Numbered from the stretch's first letter, positions 15,486-23,877 are shown. The stretch is 64,000 nucleotides of DNA from Hahnella aquatica (GCA_965194505.1 OZ239144.1:496001-560000), one strand, 5' to 3'. Translations and numbers: made by a program. The notes: generated by a model not told the origin, from the letters alone.

Positions 15486-15505
15486 GAAGCGGCTGTACCT
15501 GCAGG

Positions 15506-15532
15506 AAAGCCGCCCTCGGGCGGCTTTTTTTA
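15506..15532 (+). terminator. Rho-independent terminator of the DUF1538-PII operon
   Basis: AAAGCCGCC pairs with GGCGGCTTT around a four-base loop, with seven T closing the 3' side. It lies 21 bases after the coiled-coil gene stop. The convergent tiny reading frame at 15530-15610 ends inside its T run. Confidence 0.92.
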
Positions 15533-15610
15533 TACGCCGAGGTAATTCAATGATGTGCTGAGCAGTAGCAGCACAACGGCGATCCAGCCCAGCAGGGTGA
15601 TGTATTTCAT
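15530..15610 (-). CDS. Possible 26-residue single-span membrane peptide
   Basis: An ATG at 15610 opens a 26-codon frame: MKYITLLGWIAV followed by a leucine-rich stretch, which is one hydrophobic helix with a short tail. It ends at the terminator T run. No ribosome binding site is visible upstream, and the frame can be extended to 15742 only with a non-hydrophobic leader. It may be a real small membrane protein or chance. Confidence 0.3.
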   Translation of the reverse strand: MKYITLLGWIAVVLLLLSTSLNYLGV

Positions 15611-15698
15611 GACGCCATGGTATCGATGGATGCCTTGGCGACCAAATGCCAACGGGTGACTGCCGTGATGGACGGTGCACCCGCCACCGGGGTTTGGC

Positions 15699-16157
15699 CT
15701 ACAGAATGAGAAATGGTGGCAGCAGGCACAGGCAGACCCCAATCGTGAGGTGCAGGCGAAGCCGTATCCAGGCCGGCGGCCAGCCCAGTGCGCGGCCGTG
15801 GAATTGGTCCATCCGGTAGCTGAGGATGGCGAGCACCGCGAGCGCCCCGAGCGGAGCCGTGTCTGGTAGGAACCAGAGCGAGACGGCCACCAGTGAGGGT
15901 GCCACGCTCCAAATCATAAGCCGCTTGCGCGCTGCAAGCGGCACAGCGGTGCTGGCCAGGGCCATTCCCCAAGACACCGCGCCCACGAAGGTCACGATGG
16001 AGATGCCATAGAGGGTCAGTGCGGTGGTGGCAAAGGCCTGAGTGTCACCACCACTCAAGAGGGCCAGGAGTGAGAGTACGAAGAATGGAATCAGCCCGCC
16101 ATAGCCGAGCCATTTGAGTGTTGGGAGCAGTGGGGCGATGGAGGCTTGATCGGACAT
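15699..16157 (-). CDS. DUF3429 membrane protein
   Basis: A 152-residue protein with four to five hydrophobic segments, matching the DUF3429 family found in proteobacteria and in eukaryotic TMEM69-like proteins; the function is unknown. Recognisable sections are LGYGGLIPFFVLSLLAL, the FVGAVSWGMAL segment and a C-terminal MDQFHGRALGWPPAWIRLR before the last helix. The start at 16157 follows the haloacid dehalogenase stop by one base (TGACATG), implying coupled translation. The frame extends further upstream but overlaps that gene. Confidence 0.85.
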   Translation of the reverse strand: MSDQASIAPLLPTLKWLGYGGLIPFFVLSLLALLSGGDTQAFATTALTLYGISIVTFVGAVSWGMALASTAVPLAARKRLMIWSVAPSLVAVSLWFLPDTAPLGALAVLAILSYRMDQFHGRALGWPPAWIRLRLHLTIGVCLCLLPPFLIL

Positions 16158-16158
16158 G

Positions 16159-16860
16159 TCAATGGTTGGTGAGGTGGATTCCAAGAACCGGAAGGAGCTC
16201 GTGCAGGCTGCCACCCACATGGTCTGGTGCGGGGCCGATGGCTTCGGGTGGCAGGCCTGCTCGATTGAGCCAGAAGGTTTGAAAGCCAAACCAGCCTGCC
16301 CCGAGGATGTCCCATCCGTTGCTCGAGACGAAGGTGATCGGCGCCTGTGGCTCGGGGAAATGACGTGCGACCAGCCCATAGGCGGTGGGTGATGTCTTGA
16401 AAGTGCGGGCTTCTTCAACCGAGATCAGCCGATCGAAGTGGGGCAGAAGTTCCGCATGCTCGAGCACCTTGGCCAGCGTGGTGGGGTCGCCATTGGAGAG
16501 CACGGCTGTTCGAATGCCCACGGCATTGAGCCTGGCCAGAACCGGCTTGGCATCTGGGAAGGGCTCCAGTCGGAGGTAGGCTTCCAGCAGCCGTGGCAGG
16601 GCATGGTGATCGAGCTGGAGTCGATCGAGCGTGTAGCGCAGCGCCGCGGCCGTGATCTCCGAGAAAGGCATGTAGTGGCGGCTGCCGTGAATGGGGTCTG
16701 GGTCGGAGAGGGCCACCAGGCGGCTGTACTCGATCTGTTTGTCTCGCCAGCCGGCGGCGATGGCCTGGCCTTGCCCAGGGTAGGCGGTCTCGGCCACCGT
16801 GGTGACCGAGAAGACATCCAGTAGCGTTCCGTAGGCATCGAAGACGACGAGTTTTGGCAT
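16159..16860 (-). CDS. Haloacid dehalogenase, type II (HAD superfamily)
   Basis: A 233-residue L-2-haloacid dehalogenase-like hydrolase. The nucleophile Asp8 is in VVFDAYGTLLD, motif II is AVLSNGDPTTL, the motif III lysine is in ARTFKTSPTAYGL, and the closing motif is FVSSNGWDILGA with Asp. Type II dehalogenases convert 2-haloalkanoic acids to hydroxy acids, but many genomic members dephosphorylate or have unknown substrates. It is divergent from ppk2 with 50 bases between the starts and coupled to the DUF3429 gene downstream. Confidence 0.9.
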   Translation of the reverse strand: MPKLVVFDAYGTLLDVFSVTTVAETAYPGQGQAIAAGWRDKQIEYSRLVALSDPDPIHGSRHYMPFSEITAAALRYTLDRLQLDHHALPRLLEAYLRLEPFPDAKPVLARLNAVGIRTAVLSNGDPTTLAKVLEHAELLPHFDRLISVEEARTFKTSPTAYGLVARHFPEPQAPITFVSSNGWDILGAGWFGFQTFWLNRAGLPPEAIGPAPDHVGGSLHELLPVLGIHLTNH

Positions 16861-16910
16861 GGGCTTGTCGGTCTGGTGACGTTAAACTGGCCTCCAAAAA
16901 AGGAGACGCC

Positions 16911-17708
16911 ATGAAGAAAAAAGAAGTATATGCCCAGGTCCTCGAGCACCTTCAGATCGAACTCGTGAAGCTTCAGCAGTGGGTCGTGGCCACCGGTGCA
17001 CGTGTGGTGGTGGTCTTCGAGGGGCGAGATGCAGCGGGCAAGGGCGGCGCCATCAAGCGCATCACCGAGGTCCTCAACCCACGTGTCTGTCGCGTGGCGG
17101 CCTTGTCAAAGCCGTCGGAGCGCGAGCGCGGCCAGTGGTACTTCCAGCGTTATGTGGCGCATCTGCCGTCGCCAGGCGAGATCGTCCTGTTCGATCGCTC
17201 TTGGTACAACCGAGCCGGGGTTGAACGCGTGATGGGCTTTTGCACGCAGCAGGAGTTGGCCGAGTTCATGCGCTCCTGCCCGGAGTTCGAGCGCATGCTC
17301 GTTCGCTCTGGCATTCATTTGGTGAAGTATTGGTTCTCTGTGAGCCAAGCGGTCCAAGAGGCTCGCTTTCAGGAGCGCGCCCGAAACCCATTGAAGCAGT
17401 GGAAGTTGAGCCCGATCGACTTTGTCTCCCGTCGTCGTTGGGCGGAATACTCAGAGGCCAAAGACGACATGTTCCGGCACACCGACATCCCCGAGGCGCC
17501 ATGGCACGGCGTGGCCGCCGACGAGAAAGAGCGCGCGCGTCTCAATTGCATTGCACACCTGCTGGGTCAAATTCCATACCAAGCCGTGCGCAAGGGCCGC
17601 ATTCGACTGCCCAAGCTGGAGGTGTCCAAGCGCCGCGTTCGGCGTCCGCCCATCGATGAGCAGCGCTGGGTGCCAGATGTCTACGAAGCTTTGGTGAAAA
17701 CGGACTAG
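16911..17708 (+). CDS. ppk2: Polyphosphate kinase 2
   Basis: Uses polyphosphate to phosphorylate nucleotides (or the reverse), linking energy storage with phosphate reserves. The 265-residue single-domain protein has Walker A GRDAAGKGG at 38-46, Walker B LFDRSWYNRAG from 93, and the lid-region SPIDFVSRRRWAEYSEAKDD. ATG 16911 follows AAAGGAGACGCC. The C-terminus (KVSKRRVRRPPIDEQRWVPD-like) is typical of class I PPK2. Its stop overlaps the stop of the convergent gene. Together with phoU, the phosphonate genes and btaAB it fits a cell that faces phosphate scarcity. No Pho box was seen before it. Confidence 0.94.
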   Translation: MKKKEVYAQVLEHLQIELVKLQQWVVATGARVVVVFEGRDAAGKGGAIKRITEVLNPRVCRVAALSKPSERERGQWYFQRYVAHLPSPGEIVLFDRSWYNRAGVERVMGFCTQQELAEFMRSCPEFERMLVRSGIHLVKYWFSVSQAVQEARFQERARNPLKQWKLSPIDFVSRRRWAEYSEAKDDMFRHTDIPEAPWHGVAADEKERARLNCIAHLLGQIPYQAVRKGRIRLPKLEVSKRRVRRPPIDEQRWVPDVYEALVKTD

Positions 17709-18322
17709 CGAAGGCGCGAGAGGGCCCGAAGCATTTTGAGTCGTTTGGCCGGCAGGCCGAAGCGCTGGCTGCGCCGCAGCAGTGGCTTGGCAAGGTGGTG
17801 CCGCAGTGCGCTCAGGCTCATGTTGCGCTGGTCGCCCAGCACGATCAGGCCGGGGTGTTCCGCGATGAGAGGGAACTCAGCCAGAATGGCATCAATGTCG
17901 CGCAGTCCTTTCTTGAAGATGAGGATGTGGCGAACGTATCGACCGGCAGATTCGAGATGGCCGGCGATGGCCTCCTCCTGCTCGTTGGCAGTCAGTGGAT
18001 CGGTGCCGGCCTGCGTGAAGAGGTCGTTGTAGGAAAAGAGGCGGTGACCGATCTCCCGCCGCAGGCTGTCTTCGTCAAAGGCCAGAACGGCCGCGGACAC
18101 CCTGGTCCAGGTCGAACTGTGCTCGCGGGCGGCCGAAATGCTTCTGCTGAGACTTGCCACCCGAATGGGCTGGTCGCCTGCCACATTGACCACGCCCGGC
18201 AGGAGTGGCAGCGCGTTGTCTGGGAGGCGAGAGGTGGCCTGCAGCGTGTCCGAGCGGAGTATGCGCTCCACGTTCTGGATGCTGGTGCCATGAAAGAGCA
18301 GGCTGTCGAGCCCAAGGATCAT
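17705..18322 (-). CDS. Unknown protein with HGTS-type N-terminus, coupled to an Rrf2 regulator
   Basis: A 205-residue soluble protein with no recognised family. Its N-terminal LFHGTSIQNVERILRSDTL resembles the first strand and helix of ADP-ribosyltransferase/RES-type folds, which begin with an H-G-T/S motif followed by a helix reading I-L. A similar pattern occurs in KptA and PARP-like proteins. The later text VRHILIFKKGLRDIDAILAEF and a basic tail follow. The catalytic residues of such a fold cannot be confirmed by eye. It overlaps the Rrf2 gene by four bases and is read after it, so the regulator and this protein are made together. Confidence 0.6.
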   Translation of the reverse strand: MILGLDSLLFHGTSIQNVERILRSDTLQATSRLPDNALPLLPGVVNVAGDQPIRVASLSRSISAAREHSSTWTRVSAAVLAFDEDSLRREIGHRLFSYNDLFTQAGTDPLTANEQEEAIAGHLESAGRYVRHILIFKKGLRDIDAILAEFPLIAEHPGLIVLGDQRNMSLSALRHHLAKPLLRRSQRFGLPAKRLKMLRALSRLR

Positions 18323-18816
18323 GTAATGGAGAGTTCCTCCTCGTGCAGGTCTTCATAGTGTAAGGCCGGGCGACGCGCATTGCGGCGCTGTTTGTCTCGG
18401 CGCGTGGCCTGCACCAGGAGGTCTTGAAGGCTCACCTGCTCAAGAAAGGCCAGTTCGGTCTCGTGGGCCCGTTGGACCAGCGAGCGTGTGCGGGCGCGAA
18501 TGGGCGACTCTTCCTCAGCGGAACTGTCTTCGGGCTCTCCATCCGCCTGTTGGGGCTCGACCGCAAAGGCCAGGCTCGCCACGCTGATGTCCTGGGGTGG
18601 CATGCCCAATCGGTAGCCGCCACCGGGGCCGCGAACAGGCGATACACAGCCAGCGAGTCGGAGCGACTGAAAAATGCCCTCCAGGTAGCTCACGGACACG
18701 TTGAGCTCGCGGCTGATCACGGTGAGGTTCACGGGTGAGGATCCCTGCTTGAGCCCCACGTGCGTGAGGGCCTCGACTGCAACCTGAACTTTTTTCGAGA
18801 GTTTCATGTTTGCCAT
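18319..18816 (-). CDS. Rrf2-family transcriptional regulator without iron-sulfur cysteines
   Basis: A 165-residue winged-helix protein of the Rrf2 family. LSKKVQVAVEALTHVG, NVSVSYLEGIFQSLRLAGCVSPVRGPGGGYRLG is the recognisable DNA-binding unit (residues about 5-72). Iron-sulfur members such as IscR and NsrR carry three cysteines around 92-106; here that region is acidic and only Cys57, in the wing, is present, so a cluster is unlikely. A long charged C-terminal extension follows. Start codons at 18816 or 18807 are possible. It is divergent from the MerR-type gene and precedes the unknown gene with a four-base overlap, and probably regulates one or both. Confidence 0.85.
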   Translation of the reverse strand: MANMKLSKKVQVAVEALTHVGLKQGSSPVNLTVISRELNVSVSYLEGIFQSLRLAGCVSPVRGPGGGYRLGMPPQDISVASLAFAVEPQQADGEPEDSSAEEESPIRARTRSLVQRAHETELAFLEQVSLQDLLVQATRRDKQRRNARRPALHYEDLHEEELSIT

Positions 18817-18861
18817 CCAGAAGTGGAAGTGAACACAGTAGACACCCGAATACGCGCTAAG

Positions 18862-18883
18862 ATTCAGTTCATATTCGGTTCAT
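18862..18883. repeat. Tandem 11-base direct repeats before the MerR-type gene
   Basis: ATTCAGTTCAT and ATTCGGTTCAT lie head to tail with one mismatch, and a further GGTTCA occurs at 18896-18901. They sit in the 100-base gap between the divergent Rrf2 and MerR-type genes, 33 bases before the latter. Direct repeats of one helical turn are the known operator form for the MerR-type regulator CarH. Confidence 0.5.
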
Positions 18884-18916
18884 CATCACTAAAACGGTTC
18901 AATAGGGGTGCATTTT

Positions 18917-19891
18917 ATGGATACGCAACTGAGTGCCGCAGGGGTTTCGACGGATTGGGTGGTCAAGACGGGGGCGGCAGCCCGCCTGTCTGGCATTCCC
19001 GTGGAGACGCTGCGTGTGTGGGAACGTCGCCACGCGGTGTCGGGCGAACCGCTTCGCAGGGGCGCCCATCGGCTCTACAGCCGAGCACAGGTCGAACGGC
19101 TCGCGTTGGTCAAGCGACTGGTGGATGGTGGCCACGCCATTGGCAGCCTGGCAGCCCTCTCCGATGCCCAACTGGCTCAAATGATGTCGGATGCCTCGGG
19201 GCTGCGAGGCGCGGCGCCGCCGCGTCATCCGACCACGGTCACCGCCATTCGGGTGGGGCTGGTGGGATTTGGTGCCGCCAATCGGCCACTGATGTCGAGC
19301 CTTCGGGCGGCTGCAGTCGACATTGTTTTCACAGCGCCCACCCTCGAGGGCGTGGGCCACTTGCCAGAGGAGACCCTGGATGTTCTATTCGTGGAACTCA
19401 GCAGCCTCACGGCTGAGCAGAGTGCCCGGCTGGTTGCGCTACAACAGGCGCTTCTGCCCAATGAGACCTTGCTGTTCTACCGGCATGCTCCCAGTGCCTT
19501 GATTCGAGGGCTCATGCGCAAGGGCATTGAGGCCACCCGACGGCCCACATCCGCCGATGGTGTCGAGCAGGTCTGCGCTTCCGTGCTGCGTCGTCTCATG
19601 GCGGCGCAGGAAAATGGTCATGCACCAATCGGCTCGAATGCTTGCCTGTCGGAGGATGTTCTAAATCGGCTTCTGGATGTGAAGAGCGACCTCTACTGCG
19701 AATGTCCGCAACAGTTGGCCCACCTGCTGCTTGGTGTGGTGGCCTTCGAGCGCTACAGCGCGGAGTGTGCAAGCCGCGATGGCCTGGATGCCCTCATTCA
19801 CATTCAACTGCAGCGTGTGGCCGCGGAGTCTCGCAGCCTTCTGGATCAAGCCCTGCGACGGCTGCTGGCCGCCGAGGGCATTGAGGTCTAG
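18917..19891 (+). CDS. MerR-family transcriptional regulator, CarH/LitR-like N-terminus
   Basis: A 324-residue regulator. Residues 15-80 form a MerR-type HTH with TGAAARLSGIPVETLRVWER followed by RHAV, the form found in CarH, LitR and related regulators of light and carotenoid genes. The remaining 240 residues hold a Rossmann-like centre (VGLVGFGAANRP) and a helical C-terminus, without the DxHxxG cobalamin motif, so it should not sense light through B12. ATG 18917 has AGGGG upstream; 18908 is the alternative. The tandem repeats just upstream suggest autoregulation. Confidence 0.85.
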   Translation: MDTQLSAAGVSTDWVVKTGAAARLSGIPVETLRVWERRHAVSGEPLRRGAHRLYSRAQVERLALVKRLVDGGHAIGSLAALSDAQLAQMMSDASGLRGAAPPRHPTTVTAIRVGLVGFGAANRPLMSSLRAAAVDIVFTAPTLEGVGHLPEETLDVLFVELSSLTAEQSARLVALQQALLPNETLLFYRHAPSALIRGLMRKGIEATRRPTSADGVEQVCASVLRRLMAAQENGHAPIGSNACLSEDVLNRLLDVKSDLYCECPQQLAHLLLGVVAFERYSAECASRDGLDALIHIQLQRVAAESRSLLDQALRRLLAAEGIEV

Positions 19892-19894
19892 TGC

Positions 19895-20719
19895 TTACTT
19901 TGCACTGCCAAAGAAGAGCTGCTCACCGCCAATCTTGTGGCTGGCAATGGCGGCCTGGCCGGCCTTCGATGTGATCCAGTCTGCAAAAGCTTGGCCGTCC
20001 TTCACATTGGTCTTTGGGTGTTTGGCTGGGTTCACCACAATCACGCCATAGGGGTTGAACAGGGCCTTGTCTCCCTCGACCAGGATGGTCAGGTCGCCCT
20101 TGTTCTTGAAGTTGGCCCAGGTGGCCCGGTCTGAGAGCACATAGGCCGACAGGCCCGAGGCCGTGTTGAGGGCCTGGCCCATGCCGCAGCCGCACTCCTT
20201 GTACTGCGAGCCCATGGAGCTGCTGCCAGCGGCCTTCCAGTAACGCAGTTCGGCGGCGTGGGTGCCGCTCTTGTCACCGCGTGAGATGAATGGCGCATTT
20301 GTTGCAGCAATCTTGCTGAATCCCGCCAGCACATCCGACCCCTTGGCCTTGGCGGGGTCGGACTTCGGCCCAATGACCACGAAATCGTTGTACATCACGT
20401 CGAGCCGCTGGAGGCCGAAGCCTTCTTTCACGAAGGCCTCCTCTTTGACGGTGTCGTGAACGAAGAGGACATCCGCATCGCCCCGCTTGGCAATGTCAAT
20501 GGCTTGTCCCGTGCCCACAGCCACGACCTTGACATCGATGCCGGTGTCCTTTTTGAAGGCCGGCAGAATGACGGAGAAGAGGCCGGAGGCCTCGGTGGAG
20601 GTGGTCGATGCCAAGGTAATGCTGCCGGCTGCATGGGCGGCGCTGGACAATCCAATGAGCAGCGCTGCTGCGCTGCGCGCAAGGCTGTCGCGGGTAGCGG
20701 TGTGACGTGCAAAAAACAT
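19895..20719 (-). CDS. tupA: Tungstate-binding periplasmic protein, TupA-like
   Basis: A 274-residue substrate-binding protein with signal peptide (cleavage after SSAAHA). The mature N-terminus ITLASTTSTEASGLF with the T-T-S-T ligand motif, followed by VVAVGTGQAIDIAKRGDADVL and VMYNDFVVIGP, is the TupA pattern for tungstate or molybdate. ATG 20719 has AGGAGG five bases upstream; the same frame continues open to 21868, but that only overlaps the opposite gene. The permease and ATPase (tupB, tupC) are not adjacent: the MerR-type gene converges three bases from its stop and an oxidoreductase diverges upstream. It must work with a transporter encoded elsewhere. Confidence 0.9.
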   Translation of the reverse strand: MFFARHTATRDSLARSAAALLIGLSSAAHAAGSITLASTTSTEASGLFSVILPAFKKDTGIDVKVVAVGTGQAIDIAKRGDADVLFVHDTVKEEAFVKEGFGLQRLDVMYNDFVVIGPKSDPAKAKGSDVLAGFSKIAATNAPFISRGDKSGTHAAELRYWKAAGSSSMGSQYKECGCGMGQALNTASGLSAYVLSDRATWANFKNKGDLTILVEGDKALFNPYGVIVVNPAKHPKTNVKDGQAFADWITSKAGQAAIASHKIGGEQLFFGSAK

Positions 20720-20815
20720 GATGCCTCCTGAGAAGTTTTCCGATCGAACTCTATGCGGGTAGAGTCGGTTTGGCGATAAGCGCGAGACTTCATAGGTAAA
20801 AATGCTCGGAGCGGT

Positions 20816-22057
20816 ATGACAACAACAGATGTGGCGGTGGTGGGAGCAGGCGCTGCGGGCTTGTTCTGCGCGGGCCTGCTTGGTCAGGGCGGACTTCGGG
20901 TGGTGGCCATCGACCACGCCCCCAAGCTTGGCGAGAAGATTCGCATCAGCGGTGGGGGCCGCTGTAATTTCACCAACCGAAGCAGTGGTCCCGCAAACTT
21001 CCTCTCGCGAAACCCCAATTTCGTTCGTGGTCCGCTGGCCCGATACACGCCGGCAGACTTCATGAGCCTCATGAACAAACATCGCATTGCTGTGCACGAG
21101 AAACATCGGGGCCAGATGTTCTGCGATGGCTCGGCCACTCAGGTCGTGGACATGCTCCTCGCTGAGGCCAGATCGGCGGGGGTGGTCTTGCAGCATCCGG
21201 CATCGGTGGAGGCAGTGACGCCCACGCCCGAGGGCTGGCAACTGCGAACAAGTGGGGGAGAGGTGAAGGCGCGGGCCCTGGTGGTGGCCACCGGTGGCCT
21301 GCCTGTGCCCGCCATCGGTGCCTCGGGCTGGGGCCTCGACTTTGCCGCCTCGCTGGGCCTGCCGGTCACGCCGATTGCCCCCGCACTCGTGCCCTTGTCC
21401 TTTACCGCAACATCGGAACAGTGGCTCTTTGCACTTGCGGGTGTTGCGCTCGAGGCGGAGGTCTCGGCCGGCGCACAATCGCTTCCGTACGGTGAGGCCG
21501 GCTTTCGTGAAGACCTCTTGATCACCCACAAGGGGCTGTCTGGCCCCGCCATTCTGCAGGCGAGCAGCCATTGGACGCCAGGCACAGACATCGTGGTCAA
21601 CTGGCTCGGCGGACAGTCCTTCGACGAACAGGTTCGGGAGGCCACCCACGGCCGCCTGACCGTCGAGGCGGTGCTGGCCTGCCTGCTGCCACAGCGCCTT
21701 GCCCAGGGCTTTGCGGATTCCCTGTGTCTCGCGGGCCGGCGATGGGCCGAACTCGCAAAGGCCGACAGGCTTCGAGTGCGGCAGACCCTGGAGCAGTGGG
21801 TGGCACGTCCTGCTGGCACCCTGGGATGGAAGAAGGCCGAAGTGATGCTCGGTGGGGTCGACACCCATGCCCTCGAGAGTCGAACCATGGCGGTTCGGGG
21901 TCGGCCCAACTTGTCATTCATCGGGGAGGCTGTCGATGTCACGGGGCATCTCGGCGGCCATAATTTCCAGTGGGCCTGGGCCAGTGCCTTCGTTGCAGCC
22001 CAGAGCTTGTTGGCCCATTTACGAGCCACCCCATCGCTCGGGGAACGCTCTGCTTAA
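20816..22057 (+). CDS. BaiN/RdsA-like NAD(P)/FAD-dependent oxidoreductase (HI0933 family)
   Basis: A 413-residue flavoprotein. The N-terminal dinucleotide motif VAVVGAGAAGLFCAGLLGQGG, then GEKIRISGGGRCNFTN (the HI0933/YhiN signature) and a second GG-rich segment VVATGGLPVPAIGASG define the family; the C-terminal GEAVDVTGHLGGHNFQWAWAS binds the FAD again. This matches the subgroup classed as TIGR03862. Related proteins are annotated as reductases, but a physiological substrate is known for few of them. Its stop overlaps the convergent lpxR stop by four bases. Confidence 0.9.
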   Translation: MTTTDVAVVGAGAAGLFCAGLLGQGGLRVVAIDHAPKLGEKIRISGGGRCNFTNRSSGPANFLSRNPNFVRGPLARYTPADFMSLMNKHRIAVHEKHRGQMFCDGSATQVVDMLLAEARSAGVVLQHPASVEAVTPTPEGWQLRTSGGEVKARALVVATGGLPVPAIGASGWGLDFAASLGLPVTPIAPALVPLSFTATSEQWLFALAGVALEAEVSAGAQSLPYGEAGFREDLLITHKGLSGPAILQASSHWTPGTDIVVNWLGGQSFDEQVREATHGRLTVEAVLACLLPQRLAQGFADSLCLAGRRWAELAKADRLRVRQTLEQWVARPAGTLGWKKAEVMLGGVDTHALESRTMAVRGRPNLSFIGEAVDVTGHLGGHNFQWAWASAFVAAQSLLAHLRATPSLGERSA

Positions 22058-23154
22058 GGGTCCCACTCCACGCTGGCGAGCAGCGAGATGTAGCCGTGCC
22101 TGCCCACCTGCCCTTTGAACTCTGGTGTCTTGAAGACCCGCATGATGGCGAGTTTGAAGCCCTGGTCGGCCAGTCGCGTCTGAAGGCTCAGGCCCACGGC
22201 GAGCTGCGCGATTCCGATGCGCTTCTGAACAGAATGGCTGTTGTGAAAAAGGTTTCCATCCAGGGAGAAGTCCCAGGCCACCAGCTTGGTCTCGAGCAGG
22301 GCAAAGCCATGCATGCCCCAAGGGCTCGCCCGGTCGAGCGAGAGTGGCCGCAGGGGCGGGCGGTTGTCGGCACCAGGACGGATGGGGTAGGTGCCGAAGT
22401 CGTTTGGCAGGTTCCACCCAAAGCGTCCCTCGATGCTTCCCACGGTGGAGGTCTCGACATTCCCGAGGCGCAGCCCATAGCCCCAGATCATGTCGGAGGA
22501 CCATCCCAGCTTTGCGCCGCCCAGGTCTGAGCGGACCTTGCGTTCGGCCGCCACGAGCACGGCTGGTTCATTCTTCAGTTGGTGATGCCAGCCTTGGAAC
22601 TGAGGTGATCCAATCAGGTTGTGAATGGCGTTCTGGGAGGCCTTGGCCATGGAGGCCGGGCCCATCAGCCCGAGGCCGATCTCTCGCGTGTCGAGTACCT
22701 GCACGCCCGCCAAGGGGTCTACCCAGCGTCGGTTCCAGGCCAGGCTGCTCATCAGCAGCCCAGCGTAGGGGCGGTCCTCCACGATGAGGTCGGATCGATT
22801 TGGATCTCGGGGTGTGTACATCTGCTGGCCAAGTCGAAGCACGATGTTCTGTCGCGTGTTGAGTCGGCCATCCTCGGCCCAGAAGTCCGCGTCGACCCAC
22901 TCAATGAGGCGCGCATGGCTGTCGGCCCAGAGCGGTAGGCAGTGCGAGCGCAGTGGCCCTGAGATGTCACGCGAGACCAAGGCCACCGAGACCCCACTCG
23001 TGTAGTCGCGGTCTGTGTTGATGAATAAATCGTTCTCGATCCGCAGGCTCGCGGCGTGAAAGGTGATCTCGTCTTCGGGCGAGCAGGTCAGCGCATGCGC
23101 AGAAGAACACAGGGCCCATCCGAGGGTGATGCCTAAAAGGACATGCGCGCGCAC
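22054..23154 (-). CDS. LpxR-like lipid A 3'-O-deacylase (DUF2219)
   Basis: An outer-membrane beta-barrel enzyme that removes the 3'-acyloxyacyl group from lipid A; modification of lipopolysaccharide alters envelope charge and host recognition. The 366-residue precursor has a signal peptide ending SSAHA. The active-site regions of the family are visible: IENDLFINTDRDYTSG, EDRPYAGLL, and a histidine in SQNAIHNLIG. The final segment ends in an amphipathic barrel strand reading LLASVEWDP. It is divergent from an ABC exporter operon with only 12 bases between the start codons. Confidence 0.87.
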   Translation of the reverse strand: MRAHVLLGITLGWALCSSAHALTCSPEDEITFHAASLRIENDLFINTDRDYTSGVSVALVSRDISGPLRSHCLPLWADSHARLIEWVDADFWAEDGRLNTRQNIVLRLGQQMYTPRDPNRSDLIVEDRPYAGLLMSSLAWNRRWVDPLAGVQVLDTREIGLGLMGPASMAKASQNAIHNLIGSPQFQGWHHQLKNEPAVLVAAERKVRSDLGGAKLGWSSDMIWGYGLRLGNVETSTVGSIEGRFGWNLPNDFGTYPIRPGADNRPPLRPLSLDRASPWGMHGFALLETKLVAWDFSLDGNLFHNSHSVQKRIGIAQLAVGLSLQTRLADQGFKLAIMRVFKTPEFKGQVGRHGYISLLASVEWDP

Positions 23155-23166
23155 TAGAATCCGTGA

Positions 23167-23877
23167 ATGACGAGAGATCCGGAAGCTTTGAGACTAACAC
23201 CAACGCACGCGGTCTCAGAACCGCTTCTGCGACTGGTCTCCGTGGGCCATGCCCATGGTGGAGGGCCATGGCTCTTTCGCGGTGTGAACCTCTCGGTGCA
23301 GCCTGGCGAGCGACTGGCCATTCAGGGGGCTTCCGGCTGCGGAAAGTCCACGCTGCTGCAGATCATGGCGGGCTTGGAAGCACCCATCGAGGGCGAAGTC
23401 TACTGGGGTCAACAGCCCATGTCTGGCTGGAGTGATGCGCAGCGCCGCGCCTGTCGGCAGTCACAGATGGGCTTTGTCTTTCAGGCCTTCCATCTCTTGC
23501 CGCACCTCTCTGCCCTCCAGAATGTGATGGTGCCTGGCCTGCTGGGCGGTCAGTCGGCGCAGGTGGCCAAGGCGGCTGCTACCAAGCTGCTCGAGACGCT
23601 CGGCCTGGGTCATCGTCTTGAGGCCAAGCCGGCCACCCTCTCGGGTGGTGAGCAGCAACGGGTGGCACTGGCCCGGGCGCTGGTGCATGGGCCGGCCGTC
23701 GTGTTTGCTGATGAGCCCACGGGCAATCTCGATGCGGCGTCTGCCGCCAATGCGCTCGACTGTCTCTTAGACTTGTGCGCGCAACAACAGGCCAGCCTTG
23801 TGATGGTCACGCACGCGGATGCCGCTGCGCGAGCCATGGACCGGGTGTTGCAGCTCACGCCCGAGGGCCTTGTGTGA
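23167..23877 (+). CDS. ABC transporter ATP-binding protein (LolD type), AttH-linked exporter
   Basis: A 236-residue ATPase with Walker A GASGCGKST, signature LSGGEQQR and Walker B VVFADEPTG, and the H-loop in VMVTHADAA. It is the first gene of an operon with a double FtsX-type permease and a secreted lipocalin-like protein. The same three-gene arrangement occurs in many proteobacteria, with the third gene annotated as AttH or carotenoid 1,2-hydratase-like. It should power movement of a lipidic or lipoprotein substrate at the inner membrane. A second LolD-type ATPase (6289-6960) belongs to an unrelated module. Confidence 0.9.
   Translation: MTRDPEALRLTPTHAVSEPLLRLVSVGHAHGGGPWLFRGVNLSVQPGERLAIQGASGCGKSTLLQIMAGLEAPIEGEVYWGQQPMSGWSDAQRRACRQSQMGFVFQAFHLLPHLSALQNVMVPGLLGGQSAQVAKAAATKLLETLGLGHRLEAKPATLSGGEQQRVALARALVHGPAVVFADEPTGNLDAASAANALDCLLDLCAQQQASLVMVTHADAAARAMDRVLQLTPEGLV

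Noticed and set aside
19895..21868. A 657-residue minus-strand frame containing TupA at its C-terminal end
   Set aside because: Only the part after ATG 20719 has a signal peptide, ribosome binding site and TupA similarity; the rest is the antisense of the HI0933-type oxidoreductase gene.
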